Notes under the pieces: model-generated | What the model was told of the DNA's origin: nothing | Database searches by the model: none | Seen by the model: only the letters and a program-made list of their open reading frames with translations | Assembly (NCBI GenBank): GCA_964556565.1 | Contig: CAZKWF010000004.1 | Span: 1 to 54,167 of the forward strand | Source: SOJZ01 sp964556565 | GTDB taxonomy: Archaea > Thermoproteota > Bathyarchaeia > Bathyarchaeales > Bathyarchaeaceae | Length of the DNA: 54,167 bases | Direction of reading: 5' to 3' | Shown: piece after piece, positions 42,509 through 51,550 of the stretch | Layout: the number at the start of each line of letters is the position of its first letter | Numbering within the stretch: the first letter of the stretch is position 1 | Made by a program: the position numbers and the translations under genes

Positions 42509-44068
42509 GTGGCAATGGATATGATAAATGATAGGATGATAACGAGCAGGCAGATGCGCGCCCTCGAACTGAACTCCAAATATTTTGGAGTTTCAAGGCT
42601 ACAACTGATGGAAAACGCTGGACAAAGCATCACCGCTGAAATAGCTTCACGGTTCAAGCCCAACAAGACAAGAGTCGCCATTTTCTGTGGTTCAGGCGGA
42701 AACGGAGGAGACGGCTTTGTTGCGGCGCGCCACCTCACATACTTAGGCTTTAAAGTAGACGTAATTCTCGCTGCAAAATCTGAAGAGATTATGAATGACG
42801 AGGCGCGGAGAAATTGGCTTGCACTACAAGCATTGAAGGATGTCGTTGCCTTACATGAAGTTTATGACTCTTCACTTGTCCCAAGCGTGAAAGCTGACGT
42901 TGTTGTGGATGCTTTGCTTGGGATAGGTTTGAAAGGGGCTTTGCGCCCGCCCATTCTGCAATTGGTGAGAAAAATCAACCAAATGAAGGCGTTCCGTCTT
43001 TCCGTAGATGTGCCTACTGGACTAGACTCGGATTCCGGCAAGGTCTTCCACGAAGCCGTTAGAGCCGACTTAACGGTTACGTTTCATAGAGTGAAACCCG
43101 GTTTGACGAATGCAAAGGCGAAAGAATACGTAGGAGAGCTGCTTGTCAGAGGCATAGGTTTACCCCACGAGTTTGAACGATTCGCGGGTCCTGGCGACGT
43201 TTCGATACTGACTAAGACCCGTCTCGCCGAGGCTCACAAGGGTGACTTTGGCAGGCTCTTAGTGGTGGGCGGAAGCGAGGTATTTTCAGGCGCACCAGCC
43301 CTTGTGGCTCTGGCAGCCCTTCGTACTGGAGTGGATTTAACTTACATCGTAGCTCCGCAAAAAACAGCCCTCACGATTTCGTCGATGTCTCCTGACTTGA
43401 TCACCGTGAAGTTGAAAGGTGAACACCTTAACCCCCGCAATGTATCGATCATCAAACGGTATACGGAGATGTCGACTGCAGTTGTTATGGGGCCAGGTTT
43501 GGGGCTTCACAATGAAACCAGAGACGTTGTGATGAAGATTTTGGAAATGATGGAAGAAGAGAAAACTCCGCTGTTGCTGGATGCTGATGGGCTTAAGGCT
43601 TTTGCCGAGTCTGAGCGAAAGGCACGTTTGCCTCTCGTTTTGACGCCTCACGCTGGAGAATATCAGTTGTTGACTGGTAAACAGCCGTCAAAGGATTTGG
43701 AGAAACGAGCTGAGGAGGTGCGGAAAACCGCACGGAAGCTAGGCGCCGTGATCTTGTTAAAAGGTTCTGTGGACTTGATTTCAGATGGAAAACGAGTTAA
43801 GCTGAACTTCACGGGAAACCCTGGGATGACAGTGGGCGGAACTGGTGATGTTCTGTCTGGAATCGTTGGAGCGTTCTTGGCGCGGCAGGTTGATCCGTTT
43901 GAGGCTGCGGTGGCGGGAGCGTTCATCAACGGTGCCGCTGGAGACTTTGTGCAGAGTGAGAAGGGTGATCACATGGTTCCCACGGATATAATAGACTGGA
44001 TTCCACGGGTTATGGAGAATCCTATGTCCCACATAAAGGTGCAAAAAAGTGTCCCAAAAGGACGTTAA
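42509..44068 (+). CDS. nnr: Bifunctional NAD(P)HX epimerase / dehydratase
   Basis: A fused repair enzyme of 519 residues. The N-terminal epimerase domain has SRQMRALELNSKYFGVSRLQLMENAG and FCGSGGNGGDGFVAARHL. The C-terminal ATP/ADP-dependent dehydratase domain has HKGDFGRLLVVGGSEVFSGAP, VMGPGLG, LDADGLKAF, TPHAGEY, and GNPGMTVGGTGDVLSGIVGAFL. It repairs hydrated NAD(P)H. The start could be GTG 42509 or one of several ATGs soon after. It overlaps Tsr3 by 20 nt. Confidence 0.95.
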   Translation: MAMDMINDRMITSRQMRALELNSKYFGVSRLQLMENAGQSITAEIASRFKPNKTRVAIFCGSGGNGGDGFVAARHLTYLGFKVDVILAAKSEEIMNDEARRNWLALQALKDVVALHEVYDSSLVPSVKADVVVDALLGIGLKGALRPPILQLVRKINQMKAFRLSVDVPTGLDSDSGKVFHEAVRADLTVTFHRVKPGLTNAKAKEYVGELLVRGIGLPHEFERFAGPGDVSILTKTRLAEAHKGDFGRLLVVGGSEVFSGAPALVALAALRTGVDLTYIVAPQKTALTISSMSPDLITVKLKGEHLNPRNVSIIKRYTEMSTAVVMGPGLGLHNETRDVVMKILEMMEEEKTPLLLDADGLKAFAESERKARLPLVLTPHAGEYQLLTGKQPSKDLEKRAEEVRKTARKLGAVILLKGSVDLISDGKRVKLNFTGNPGMTVGGTGDVLSGIVGAFLARQVDPFEAAVAGAFINGAAGDFVQSEKGDHMVPTDIIDWIPRVMENPMSHIKVQKSVPKGR

Positions 44069-44585
44069 GATATGCGTCTATCATGCGGGGCAGTGTGACC
44101 CAAAGAAATGTTCAACGTTGAAGCTGAAGCGTCACAATCTCGTTAAGGTTGTGCGTCAGGTGGGCCGACTGCCCCGTGGGGCTGTTATCTTAAATCCCTT
44201 CTCTGAGAGGGCTTTTTCTCCAGCTGATTGCGAGAGAATCGAAAGGAAGGGTTTGGCCGGTATAGACTGCAGTTGGGTGTATGCAAATGACGTGCTTAAC
44301 CTTTTTACGCGTGGGGCTTCACGTTGTCTGCCATACTTGATTGCGGCGAATCCAGTGAACTATGGTAAGCCCACTAAGCTGAGCACGGTGGAGGCTTTAT
44401 CTGCAGCCTTATACATCACTGGGCATAAGTGGAAGGCTGAGCGGTTGCTTTCCTTTTTTAAATGGGGGCTAGGCTTCATAACGTTGAATCTGGAACTTTT
44501 AGAGAGTTATGCTAAAGCAAAGGATAGCAGCGAAATAGTGAAGTTGCAAAAACAGGTCATGTCTCAACGACATGCACATGGATAA
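44049..44585 (+). CDS. tsr3: 18S/16S rRNA aminocarboxypropyltransferase Tsr3
   Basis: Tsr3 transfers the aminocarboxypropyl group from SAM to a pseudouridine of small-subunit rRNA. The 178-residue protein has the family start (HAGQCDPKKCSTLKL) and conserved ILNPFSERAFSPAD, GLAGIDCSWVYAND, and RCLPYLIAANPVNYGKPTKLSTVEALSAALYI. GTG 44049 is used, overlapping the end of the upstream gene. Confidence 0.95.
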   Translation: MSQKDVKICVYHAGQCDPKKCSTLKLKRHNLVKVVRQVGRLPRGAVILNPFSERAFSPADCERIERKGLAGIDCSWVYANDVLNLFTRGASRCLPYLIAANPVNYGKPTKLSTVEALSAALYITGHKWKAERLLSFFKWGLGFITLNLELLESYAKAKDSSEIVKLQKQVMSQRHAHG

Positions 44586-44588
44586 TAG

Positions 44589-45365
44589 TCACAGCTTTCC
44601 CTTCACTTGAATGGCATGGAGAGCCCAGAGATAGGTTAAACCTCCCACGATTGTGAAAGGAATACTTGCCAGCAGAATGTTTACCAGAAACCATGGTTGG
44701 ATTGGGGCTCCTACAAAGGTGTATTGGCGCATGGCTTCAGCAGCAAGACTGAGAGGATTAGCTGACACGACGCCAACTAGGAAAGGCGGCAGGTATTGCC
44801 TAACTACATCGATCGGATAGAACACTGTGCTCAGGGTTAGCAATACTACTTGTACGATTTGTTGGTAGGCGAAGTAAAATTCTGCGTGGGTTGACGCTAA
44901 CGCTGCAAGTGTAGCTGCTATGCCTGCTAGTCCCATGGCGAGGACGAAGAGAAATGGCAAGAGAATTAAAGTGTTCCAGACGGCTTGTGCTGGAAGGACG
45001 AGAAGCGCGATCAGCAGAAGAGAACTTGAGTACACTAGAGCGGCAAGTCCTCCAGCAAGCAGGTAGGCAATAACGACTCCTTTGGTGCTGATAGGTAAGG
45101 ATAGGTAGTAATGGATTACCCCTTCGCGGATGGCTAACCATATTCGTCTTCCTGTGTCTAAGGCGGCTACGAAGAGGCCCATAACGACGACAGCGGGAAC
45201 GAAGAATTGGAAGTAGTTGAATTCCATTAATCTATGATATACTAGGGCGACAACAAGCATATCTGAGAGGTTTAAGCTCAGAAGAACCGCCATAAGCCAC
45301 TTTGTTCTGAAGAAGTAGGAGAAATCGTTGCCAGCCAATTGCAATATTCGCAGTAGCTCTGTCAT
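44589..45365 (-). CDS. ABC-2 type transporter permease (distal)
   Basis: A 258-residue protein with six hydrophobic segments and the ABC-2 pattern, including IREGVIHYYLSLPISTKGVVIAYLLAGG in the cytosolic loop. It overlaps the other permease by 4 nt, forming a three-gene exporter operon with the ATPase. The substrate is unknown. Confidence 0.85.
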   Translation of the reverse strand: MTELLRILQLAGNDFSYFFRTKWLMAVLLSLNLSDMLVVALVYHRLMEFNYFQFFVPAVVVMGLFVAALDTGRRIWLAIREGVIHYYLSLPISTKGVVIAYLLAGGLAALVYSSSLLLIALLVLPAQAVWNTLILLPFLFVLAMGLAGIAATLAALASTHAEFYFAYQQIVQVVLLTLSTVFYPIDVVRQYLPPFLVGVVSANPLSLAAEAMRQYTFVGAPIQPWFLVNILLASIPFTIVGGLTYLWALHAIQVKGKL

Positions 45366-46123
45366 GCGCTTTTCACACCTTCCACCAAACGTTGTAAGAG
45401 TAGCATGCCTAGGCCGAGTGTACTTACTGCTAAAGCGGTGAGAACTGCGACCGCGTAAATCGGATTCAAGAGTATGCTTGGGTCAAATCCTAGTAAGAGG
45501 CGTACTAGGTCTGCGCCGTAAGTTAAGGGGCTAAGAATTGCTACCGGCGCATAGCTTGGTGGCAGGAATATAAGTGGATAGAGCACTGTGCTGAACCGGA
45601 TTATAATGCTGCTTAGGCCGACGGTGATGGCGGTGTATATATCGGCTGATTTGAAAGCTATGAAGGATAAACCCAGCATTAGGCCTGCAACGCCGAAGCC
45701 TAAGACGAATAGTGTAACTATTGCGCCTACCACTGAAATGAATGTGAAATTTCCTATGAGTGCCAAGGTTATGGCTAATGGAACTGATATCATTAGAGCT
45801 AGCTCAATTCCACCTTGTAGAGCTATTGATAAGAACAGTTTTGAGCGGGAGATTGGGAGGCTGAGTAGATAGGGTAGTCGTCCTTCGTGGGCATGTTCGA
45901 CGAAGTGGCGTCCTGTGTGGGAGCCTATGTCGAACGTCATCATGACTATGAAGCCTATTGCATAGAATTGTTGATAGTCGCTTATTCCGGTTACGAGCTG
46001 TGATATAAGGGCCCCGTAGATACCGAGTTGGATCGTGAAAGTTATCCATTCCATGATTATCCATACTGGTGGTCTTAGTTCGTGTTTTAGGTCGAACCAC
46101 ACTAGTCGAACGATGTTATGCAT
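45362..46123 (-). CDS. ABC-2 type transporter permease (proximal)
   Basis: A 253-residue, six-helix permease of the ABC-2 class, similar in layout to its neighbour (EHAHEGRLPYLLSLPISRSKLFLSIALQGG). The two are probably half-transporters of a heterodimer. It overlaps the ATPase gene by 8 nt. Confidence 0.85.
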   Translation of the reverse strand: MHNIVRLVWFDLKHELRPPVWIIMEWITFTIQLGIYGALISQLVTGISDYQQFYAIGFIVMMTFDIGSHTGRHFVEHAHEGRLPYLLSLPISRSKLFLSIALQGGIELALMISVPLAITLALIGNFTFISVVGAIVTLFVLGFGVAGLMLGLSFIAFKSADIYTAITVGLSSIIIRFSTVLYPLIFLPPSYAPVAILSPLTYGADLVRLLLGFDPSILLNPIYAVAVLTALAVSTLGLGMLLLQRLVEGVKSA

Positions 46124-47075
46124 TTGTTGTGGTCTCCAGTACTTTGCCTGTGAAGTGTAGAAAGACGTCGTCTAAGGATGGTTCTGTTACCCTCACTGAT
46201 AGGAGGCGGGCTTTTCTTTCGTAGCACAGGCTTGTCATTTTAGGTACCCACGCTTCAGCTATTGAGACATGGGCTCGATATTGGTTTTCACCGGTTGCCA
46301 CTAGCTTGACGGTGCCTTCAATCTTGTTTAGTTCTTCTCGTAATTCTTCTGTGTTGTTTGGCCCCTGCTCTAATTGTAGTTCAACTACGTCGCCTCCAGC
46401 AATTTTGTCTTTTAGATTTCTGACACTGTCGCAGACAACGCTTTTTCCTTGATCCAAAACAGTCACTCTGTCTGCCAGGTACTCCGCCTCACGAACCTCG
46501 TTTGTAGCGACTAAAATCGTGGAACCTTCATCTCTTAGTTTACGTATTTCCCCCCAGATTTTGCGTTTCCCTCTTAGGTCTACTTGGCTACTTGGTTCGT
46601 CGAAGATGGCAAACTGCGGGCGTTGTATCAGAAGTTTCGATACTTCTAATCTTTTGGTCTGCCCTCCTGAAAGGTGCATGAATAATTTGTTGCGTGCTTC
46701 CCATAGCTCTAGGTCGTTCATGATTTCCTCTATCTTGGCGTCTCGTTTACTTTTAGGTACGCCGCAGATAGCTGCATGGAAGTGCAGTATTTCTGCTGGT
46801 TTGTGTCTCCAGAATCCTCTTGCCTCTTGAAATGATATGCCCAAGATTTGGCGGATTTTGGTTGGCTGTTTTGTTACGTCAAGACCCATTACTTCGGCTG
46901 CTCCTGATGTAGGTTTTAGGATAGTTGCAAGGATAAGGAGAAGTGTGGTTTTTCCTGAGCCATTTGGTCCTAACAGGACCATAATTTCTTTCGGGTCTAC
47001 TGTGAAGTCGAGACCCTTGAGTGCTTGGGTCTTACCGTATTTTTTTATCAGGTTCTGGGTCTCGACCGCGTACAC
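46116..47075 (-). CDS. ABC transporter ATP-binding protein
   Basis: A 319-residue ATPase: Walker A GPNGSGKTTLL, signature LSGGQTKRLE, Walker B AIFDEPSS, H-loop-like VATNEVREAE. The C-terminal ~90 residues form an additional domain seen in ABC-2 exporters (daunorubicin/multidrug-type). It powers the two permeases that follow in the same operon. Confidence 0.95.
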   Translation of the reverse strand: MYAVETQNLIKKYGKTQALKGLDFTVDPKEIMVLLGPNGSGKTTLLLILATILKPTSGAAEVMGLDVTKQPTKIRQILGISFQEARGFWRHKPAEILHFHAAICGVPKSKRDAKIEEIMNDLELWEARNKLFMHLSGGQTKRLEVSKLLIQRPQFAIFDEPSSQVDLRGKRKIWGEIRKLRDEGSTILVATNEVREAEYLADRVTVLDQGKSVVCDSVRNLKDKIAGGDVVELQLEQGPNNTEELREELNKIEGTVKLVATGENQYRAHVSIAEAWVPKMTSLCYERKARLLSVRVTEPSLDDVFLHFTGKVLETTTNA

Positions 47076-47350
47076 TTCTTGCAGACTCCTTTCTGTTTGG
47101 ATTGGTTCTTAAACAGCATAGCAAACTGATATAAAAACTTGTGTGCGCATCAACAAGATGGTGTCAAGCTCTGGAGGCTCGTGTAAGGCTCCGCGAATTT
47201 GACTTTTCTCAGTTCATGGTCGATGTCCATTCTTATATGTGCACATGCATGTATCCGTTAATAAAGGGGCACTCCTCTCATGGAGTTAGTGTGCTGTCGT
47301 AACCTTTTTGCTTGTTGTGCGCTTTGGATGTTCAGAAGTTTTAAATATCA

Positions 47351-47390
47351 TTGGTAGTAAATATTACCATATGGTAGAAAAAATTACCAA
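47351..47390 (+). promoter_or_regulatory. Palindromic operator over the HTH-MNT start codon
   Basis: TACCATATGGTA (47365-47376) is a perfect palindrome containing ATG 47371. TTGGTA (47351) and TTACCAA (47384-47390) flank it as further half-sites. The TATA-like TTTTAAATATC lies about 30 nt before the ATG. This is the layout expected for autorepression by the encoded HTH protein. Confidence 0.55.
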
Positions 47391-47982
47391 TTATGAGTTC
47401 GCTATATTACAGCTATATAGAAACGATTACGACGCAAGTTTTCATGTAAGGGCTATGGCTAAACTGCTCGACACCAGCCATGTAACCCTCTTACCATATT
47501 TAAGACGACTGGAAAAGAACAAAATATTGATTTCAAGAAAAGTTGGAAAGAATAAAGAGTATTTACTCAACTCCGATAACATCGTAACAAGAGATTATCT
47601 TATAATCGCTGAGAAACTTAAAACAATAGAATATCTTGAAAGGAATTTCCTAATTAAGAAAATCTCTGAACAACTGCTTAGGTTGGATCTGACGGGTGCA
47701 ATTGTGCTTTTTGGCAGTTATGCAAAAAATTATGCCACTGAAACCAGTGACATAGATTTGTTTTATCTGGGTAAACTTTCAAAAGGCATGTTAGAAGAAA
47801 TTAAAAAATTCGGGAAAACTTACGGAAAAAGAATCAATGTTAAAACTGTTAGTCTCAAGAATTTCAAAGACGGTCTGAGAATCGGTGATGCTTTGATAAG
47901 AGAAATAGTAAAGAGCCATATAATTTTACAAAATTCAGAGCTGTTCGTTAGTCCGTTATGGAGGCGTTACGTTGGAGGATAG
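47371..47982 (+). CDS. wHTH + MNT-type nucleotidyltransferase protein (antitoxin-like)
   Basis: The N-terminal ~70 residues form a winged helix (MAKLLDTSHVTLLPYLRRLEKNKILISRKVGKN). Residues ~105-190 form a minimal nucleotidyltransferase: IVLFGSYAKNYATETSDIDLF (G-S and D-x-D at about 115-116 and 127-129). ATG 47371 is used because the operator palindrome overlaps it. It overlaps the HEPN gene by 11 nt. In such pairs the MNT protein is an antitoxin that AMPylates or otherwise blocks the HEPN toxin; here the same chain likely also represses the operon. Confidence 0.85.
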   Translation: MVEKITNYEFAILQLYRNDYDASFHVRAMAKLLDTSHVTLLPYLRRLEKNKILISRKVGKNKEYLLNSDNIVTRDYLIIAEKLKTIEYLERNFLIKKISEQLLRLDLTGAIVLFGSYAKNYATETSDIDLFYLGKLSKGMLEEIKKFGKTYGKRINVKTVSLKNFKDGLRIGDALIREIVKSHIILQNSELFVSPLWRRYVGG

Positions 47983-48460
47983 AAGCATAATTTGGTGTTT
48001 GAAGCAGAAAAGGGGGATAAGGATAATTGATCCGAATGAAAATTTGGTGAAAGAATACCTTAGGAAGGCAACGAGTTCCTTGAACACCATGAATGCTGCT
48101 CTTCAGATTAACGAAACTGAGTGGATCATGACGACTGCATATTATGCGAGGTACTTTGCCTTGTATGCTTTGTTGATGAAAATGGGTGTTAAATCGGAGA
48201 TACATGATTGTAGCATCGCTGTCGCAAGATTGCTCGCAAGAGAGGGGATTCTGATAGAAAATCTAGTTAATGATATTTCGCAAGCTAAAGAAATGAGAGT
48301 GGATGTTCAATATTATGTGACTAAAGAACTTGAACAAGGAAAAGTTAGAAGAAACGTTGAATCTACACGTAAGTTTGTTTTGGAGATTGAAAAAGCAATA
48401 GAAAACATAACAACTGAACAAATCGAATCCATTAGAAATACATTAAATCAATTCCGCTAA
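47972..48460 (+). CDS. HEPN-domain protein (toxin-like partner)
   Basis: A 162-residue helical protein of the HEPN type (YLRKATSSLNTMNAALQINETEWIMTTAYYARYFALYALL ... DVQYYVTKEL), following the MNT gene with an 11-nt overlap. The HEPN RNase motif R-x4-6-H is not evident, so RNase activity is doubtful. Start is TTG 47972. Confidence 0.8.
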   Translation: MEDRSIIWCLKQKRGIRIIDPNENLVKEYLRKATSSLNTMNAALQINETEWIMTTAYYARYFALYALLMKMGVKSEIHDCSIAVARLLAREGILIENLVNDISQAKEMRVDVQYYVTKELEQGKVRRNVESTRKFVLEIEKAIENITTEQIESIRNTLNQFR

Positions 48461-48768
48461 TTTTCCTAGCGAGTTCTTCAACACGAGAAGCATCTGCCGC
48501 GTGAGTAACCTACCTTAGAAGGGCTAGTGTACTGGTCATAACTCGCCTTCTGTTCCTTAAGACAATGATTTACTAAACATCTGTTTACCAATTTGTATGT
48601 GTGCAAAGGAATTGCCAAAAGGAAACTTTACTTTCTGTAGAGCTTCACTGAAAGGTAGTCAGAAAGCTAAATGTGCACGTGCAAAATAAGTTCTATGTTC
48701 AAAAGAGAATTGTTTCTGAAGTTTTAAGTGCCAAGTCTGTATAATTATGCGTAGAGACAATAGGTGAA
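48461..48768. other. Gene-free spacer after the HEPN gene
   Basis: No credible gene or RNA was seen. A GTGCACGTGCA palindrome-like sequence lies at about 48672-48682. The stretch CCGCGTGAGTAACCTACC (48499-48516) resembles an rRNA segment by chance. Confidence 0.4.
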
Positions 48769-49028
48769 GTGGATTTGGTGGATCGTAAAAAGGAAGCTCA
48801 GAAAGCGATGGGTCAGAGACGGAAGAAAAAAAATAACAGAGTGCCCTGAAGAGACAAAGCAGAGTTGCACAAGGAAAACCAAGAACTTCAATCACGAAAA
48901 GATAACAAGTGCCTCTAGGCGAAGAAGGAAGACGGTTCATAGAGAAACGTGAAAGGAAAGCGACCCAGCTGGAAAGCCTTCTGCAACGCGTGGAAAGGCT
49001 TGAGCAGGAACTATGCGAGAAAGGTTAA
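48769..49028 (+). pseudogene. Broken coiled-coil or basic-peptide gene
   Basis: Frame 1 encodes a basic piece (DRKKEAQKAMGQRRKKKNN) stopped by TGA 48847-48849. It continues past that stop as AELHKENQELQSRKDNK until TAG. A different frame from GTG 48909 then encodes GEEGRRFIEKRERKATQLESL and ERLEQELCEKG, ending TAA 49028. The pieces look like successive parts of one charged, heptad-like protein interrupted by a stop and a frameshift. Decay or sequence error would both explain it. No normal start was chosen. Confidence 0.35.
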
Positions 49029-49122
49029 GGAAACGGTACCAACCAAATAGGATTTCAACATCGCATCTGGTTGAACATGTTGAATGGAAACTAACTTATA
49101 TCGATACAACGAAGGTTAAGGT

Positions 49123-51528
49123 ATGGCGACCATTGCTACAGAGTTTGCAATCAACATCCTAGCCAACGCGATCTGGGCCCTGAAAGACCCAAGAGGTCGA
49201 AAAAGAATAGAAAGAAAGTTTCGGAAGGCATTAAGTCGGTCCATTGACGATATCGCTGAAAGGTTCAAACTACAGTATCCCCTTGATTCAGCAAAGTTAA
49301 TGGAGAAGAACACTCGCAAAGAATTATTAAATACACTACGTTCCCCTGACATCAAGAAACAATACTTTCTAGAAATACTGACCAAAAAAGGAATAGATGC
49401 AAGTGTATCAGAAGAGCTCTACAACAATATTAGGGAACGATTTCTTGAGGTGTGTGGAGAAGAAGCCGGAAATCATCCTGAGGTTTTCAGAACACTAGTC
49501 CTGAACTATATGAACAAAAGCGGAGCCACAGTGGAACAGATAAGAAACGGTCTTGAACCTTTCAAGAACAAAATCCCAGCTGTGATTAGGATCATCAACG
49601 ACATGTCAATCGAGCTTAGACACGTTAGAATAAGAGTTGATAAGATCTACGAATCGATGAAACAATACGAAATACTATTTGGTTCGATCAAGAGTACCCC
49701 ATTGTTCAAACAAGGTCTTGAGGAAGCCGTCACTAACCTCTTTCAATTCTCGAACCTCAGAGAATCTCTTATAGAGGATGATTGGCGACTGCTAATTGAT
49801 CTTGCAAGAAAATTTGAGAACCTATGGATCTACCTATCTGTCTATGAAAGCCTACCTTATGCTACAAGAGCGAACTTACGGATGATTTTAAAAAACCTAA
49901 AGATGAGATTCCAAGAACCACTGCTTCCTGAGATGACTTGTCTGCAATCTCTAATCTCAATTCTGGCGTTGGATCGAATAGAAGTAGAAGGGAACCTAAA
50001 TCGACTCAGGTCGTGCCAACTAACTGCAGCGGAGAAGCTAGTTACAATATCCGAGCAACTCTTGTTCTTCGTTGCAGTTCTTTTTGGGAACAAAAGAAGG
50101 GCGGAAAACCTTATCTCAGAATTGAGAAAAAACCCTGTGCAGAACAAGGTTGAACTAATTCTCCTTGAAGCGTTTCTATCAATTGCCGAAGGCAGTTCCG
50201 TTGACATCACTCGAGAAAAACTGCACGTATTACTAGGTCAGCTAGGAAAAATGCGTGCAAGCAAAGAGAGGTCTTTCATAGCTGGGATTATTTCAGGTGC
50301 TTTTGATTCTTATGGATTCTTGAGTGATGCGAAGCAAATACTTCTTGACTTTGAATTGGATATCTATTTTCCCGAGTTCGTGAGAGCACATGAGTATCAT
50401 GAATGCATGGTTCATGAATATGACATCCAAAAGGCAACCGATATACTTGAAGACATTACAGCGTCTTCCCAATTGTCTTGGTTTCGCAAGTGGGCACGGT
50501 TTGAAATCATTTCAACGAGAGGCCTATTGCTCAACCCTCAGAAGGCATTAAAAAAGGTTGCAGACCTAATTGAGCAGGGAGACATTGGACCACTTTCTGG
50601 AGCCGAGTTTTTACTAAAATATTACATGACGATGTGGAGGAAAGGAACTGATAGAAGCAATATCTTGGAGAAGGCGTTAAAACTAGCAAAACCCTACGGT
50701 TTCGGAGCTATGCTCAGAGCAGCTATATTACTTGAAAAGGCAGCATCTGCGCTTATGAAAGGCGATCTGAGGGCTGCCTCAGAAACAATCGAGGAAGCAG
50801 AACAACTACCCATGGCTTTCCCGTCTAGGTATCAGTATTTGTTTCTCAAAGCGAATATCGCTTACGGGAAAAAGGATTTCGATAGTGCTGAGAGGGCAAT
50901 TGAATTAGGGCTACGTTGTCCAAATATTAGGTTAAAACTCAAGATTTTAAACGTCTGTATTTATGTAAAACTCGCACAAGGAAATGTTGAAGCTGTGATA
51001 GATCAGCTGTTAAACTTGCTTGCAGTCAAGGACTTGCGCGAAAATGACAAGATTAGGACATTATGTCTGCTTACTGAGACATTCTATCTTAAAAAGGACT
51101 ATGAAAACGCTCTAAAGTACGGAGAAAAAGCGTATGATCTAATGTCAGAGGTTGATCTGAATTACTACATATTTGACTATGGATTGAACACTGTAGCTCA
51201 TTTCATGTTCATCTATCTGAACACAAGACTAATTCTAGTAGATAAAGCCATACGGGCATTAGATTATAAGGTTGCAGGTACTTTACTTGAACCATTTCCG
51301 TCCTACCTAACCAGTGCCTTAAAGGCAAGTAACAAGAAACTCACAGATTTGGCGTTGAAAGGGTGTGCTCAAAGAATATGGCATATTGCGAGAGAAGATC
51401 CGGATGAAGCAATTAAGGAGATAGGCAATCTCCTGAAGCTAGATTTGACTTCTGACCAAAAAGCTATCCTTTCTATTCTGAAGTCGGACATTTCTCGAAA
51501 ATCCAAAAACTCGATGGCAGTTGTCTAG
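49123..51528 (+). CDS. Large helical-repeat (TPR-like) protein of unknown function
   Basis: An 801-residue, entirely helical cytosolic protein. The N-terminal ~100 residues form a separate small domain (MATIATEFAINILANAIWAL, then RKFRKALSRSIDDI); this is followed by a middle helical region and C-terminal TPR-like repeats (e.g. AALIEKAASALMKGDLRAASETI, YLFLKANIAYGKKDFDSAERAIELGL, YENALKYGEKAYDLM). No P-loop or nuclease motif is seen. Position after the MNT-HEPN pair and beside a UDG-like gene makes a defence role possible but unproven. Confidence 0.8.
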   Translation: MATIATEFAINILANAIWALKDPRGRKRIERKFRKALSRSIDDIAERFKLQYPLDSAKLMEKNTRKELLNTLRSPDIKKQYFLEILTKKGIDASVSEELYNNIRERFLEVCGEEAGNHPEVFRTLVLNYMNKSGATVEQIRNGLEPFKNKIPAVIRIINDMSIELRHVRIRVDKIYESMKQYEILFGSIKSTPLFKQGLEEAVTNLFQFSNLRESLIEDDWRLLIDLARKFENLWIYLSVYESLPYATRANLRMILKNLKMRFQEPLLPEMTCLQSLISILALDRIEVEGNLNRLRSCQLTAAEKLVTISEQLLFFVAVLFGNKRRAENLISELRKNPVQNKVELILLEAFLSIAEGSSVDITREKLHVLLGQLGKMRASKERSFIAGIISGAFDSYGFLSDAKQILLDFELDIYFPEFVRAHEYHECMVHEYDIQKATDILEDITASSQLSWFRKWARFEIISTRGLLLNPQKALKKVADLIEQGDIGPLSGAEFLLKYYMTMWRKGTDRSNILEKALKLAKPYGFGAMLRAAILLEKAASALMKGDLRAASETIEEAEQLPMAFPSRYQYLFLKANIAYGKKDFDSAERAIELGLRCPNIRLKLKILNVCIYVKLAQGNVEAVIDQLLNLLAVKDLRENDKIRTLCLLTETFYLKKDYENALKYGEKAYDLMSEVDLNYYIFDYGLNTVAHFMFIYLNTRLILVDKAIRALDYKVAGTLLEPFPSYLTSALKASNKKLTDLALKGCAQRIWHIAREDPDEAIKEIGNLLKLDLTSDQKAILSILKSDISRKSKNSMAVV

Positions 51529-51550
51529 TGCAACATGCCCTGTATGCATC

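Noticed and set aside
48499..48516. Fragment of 16S rRNA
   Set aside because: Only a short chance resemblance to the GTGAGTAAC region; the flanks do not continue it.
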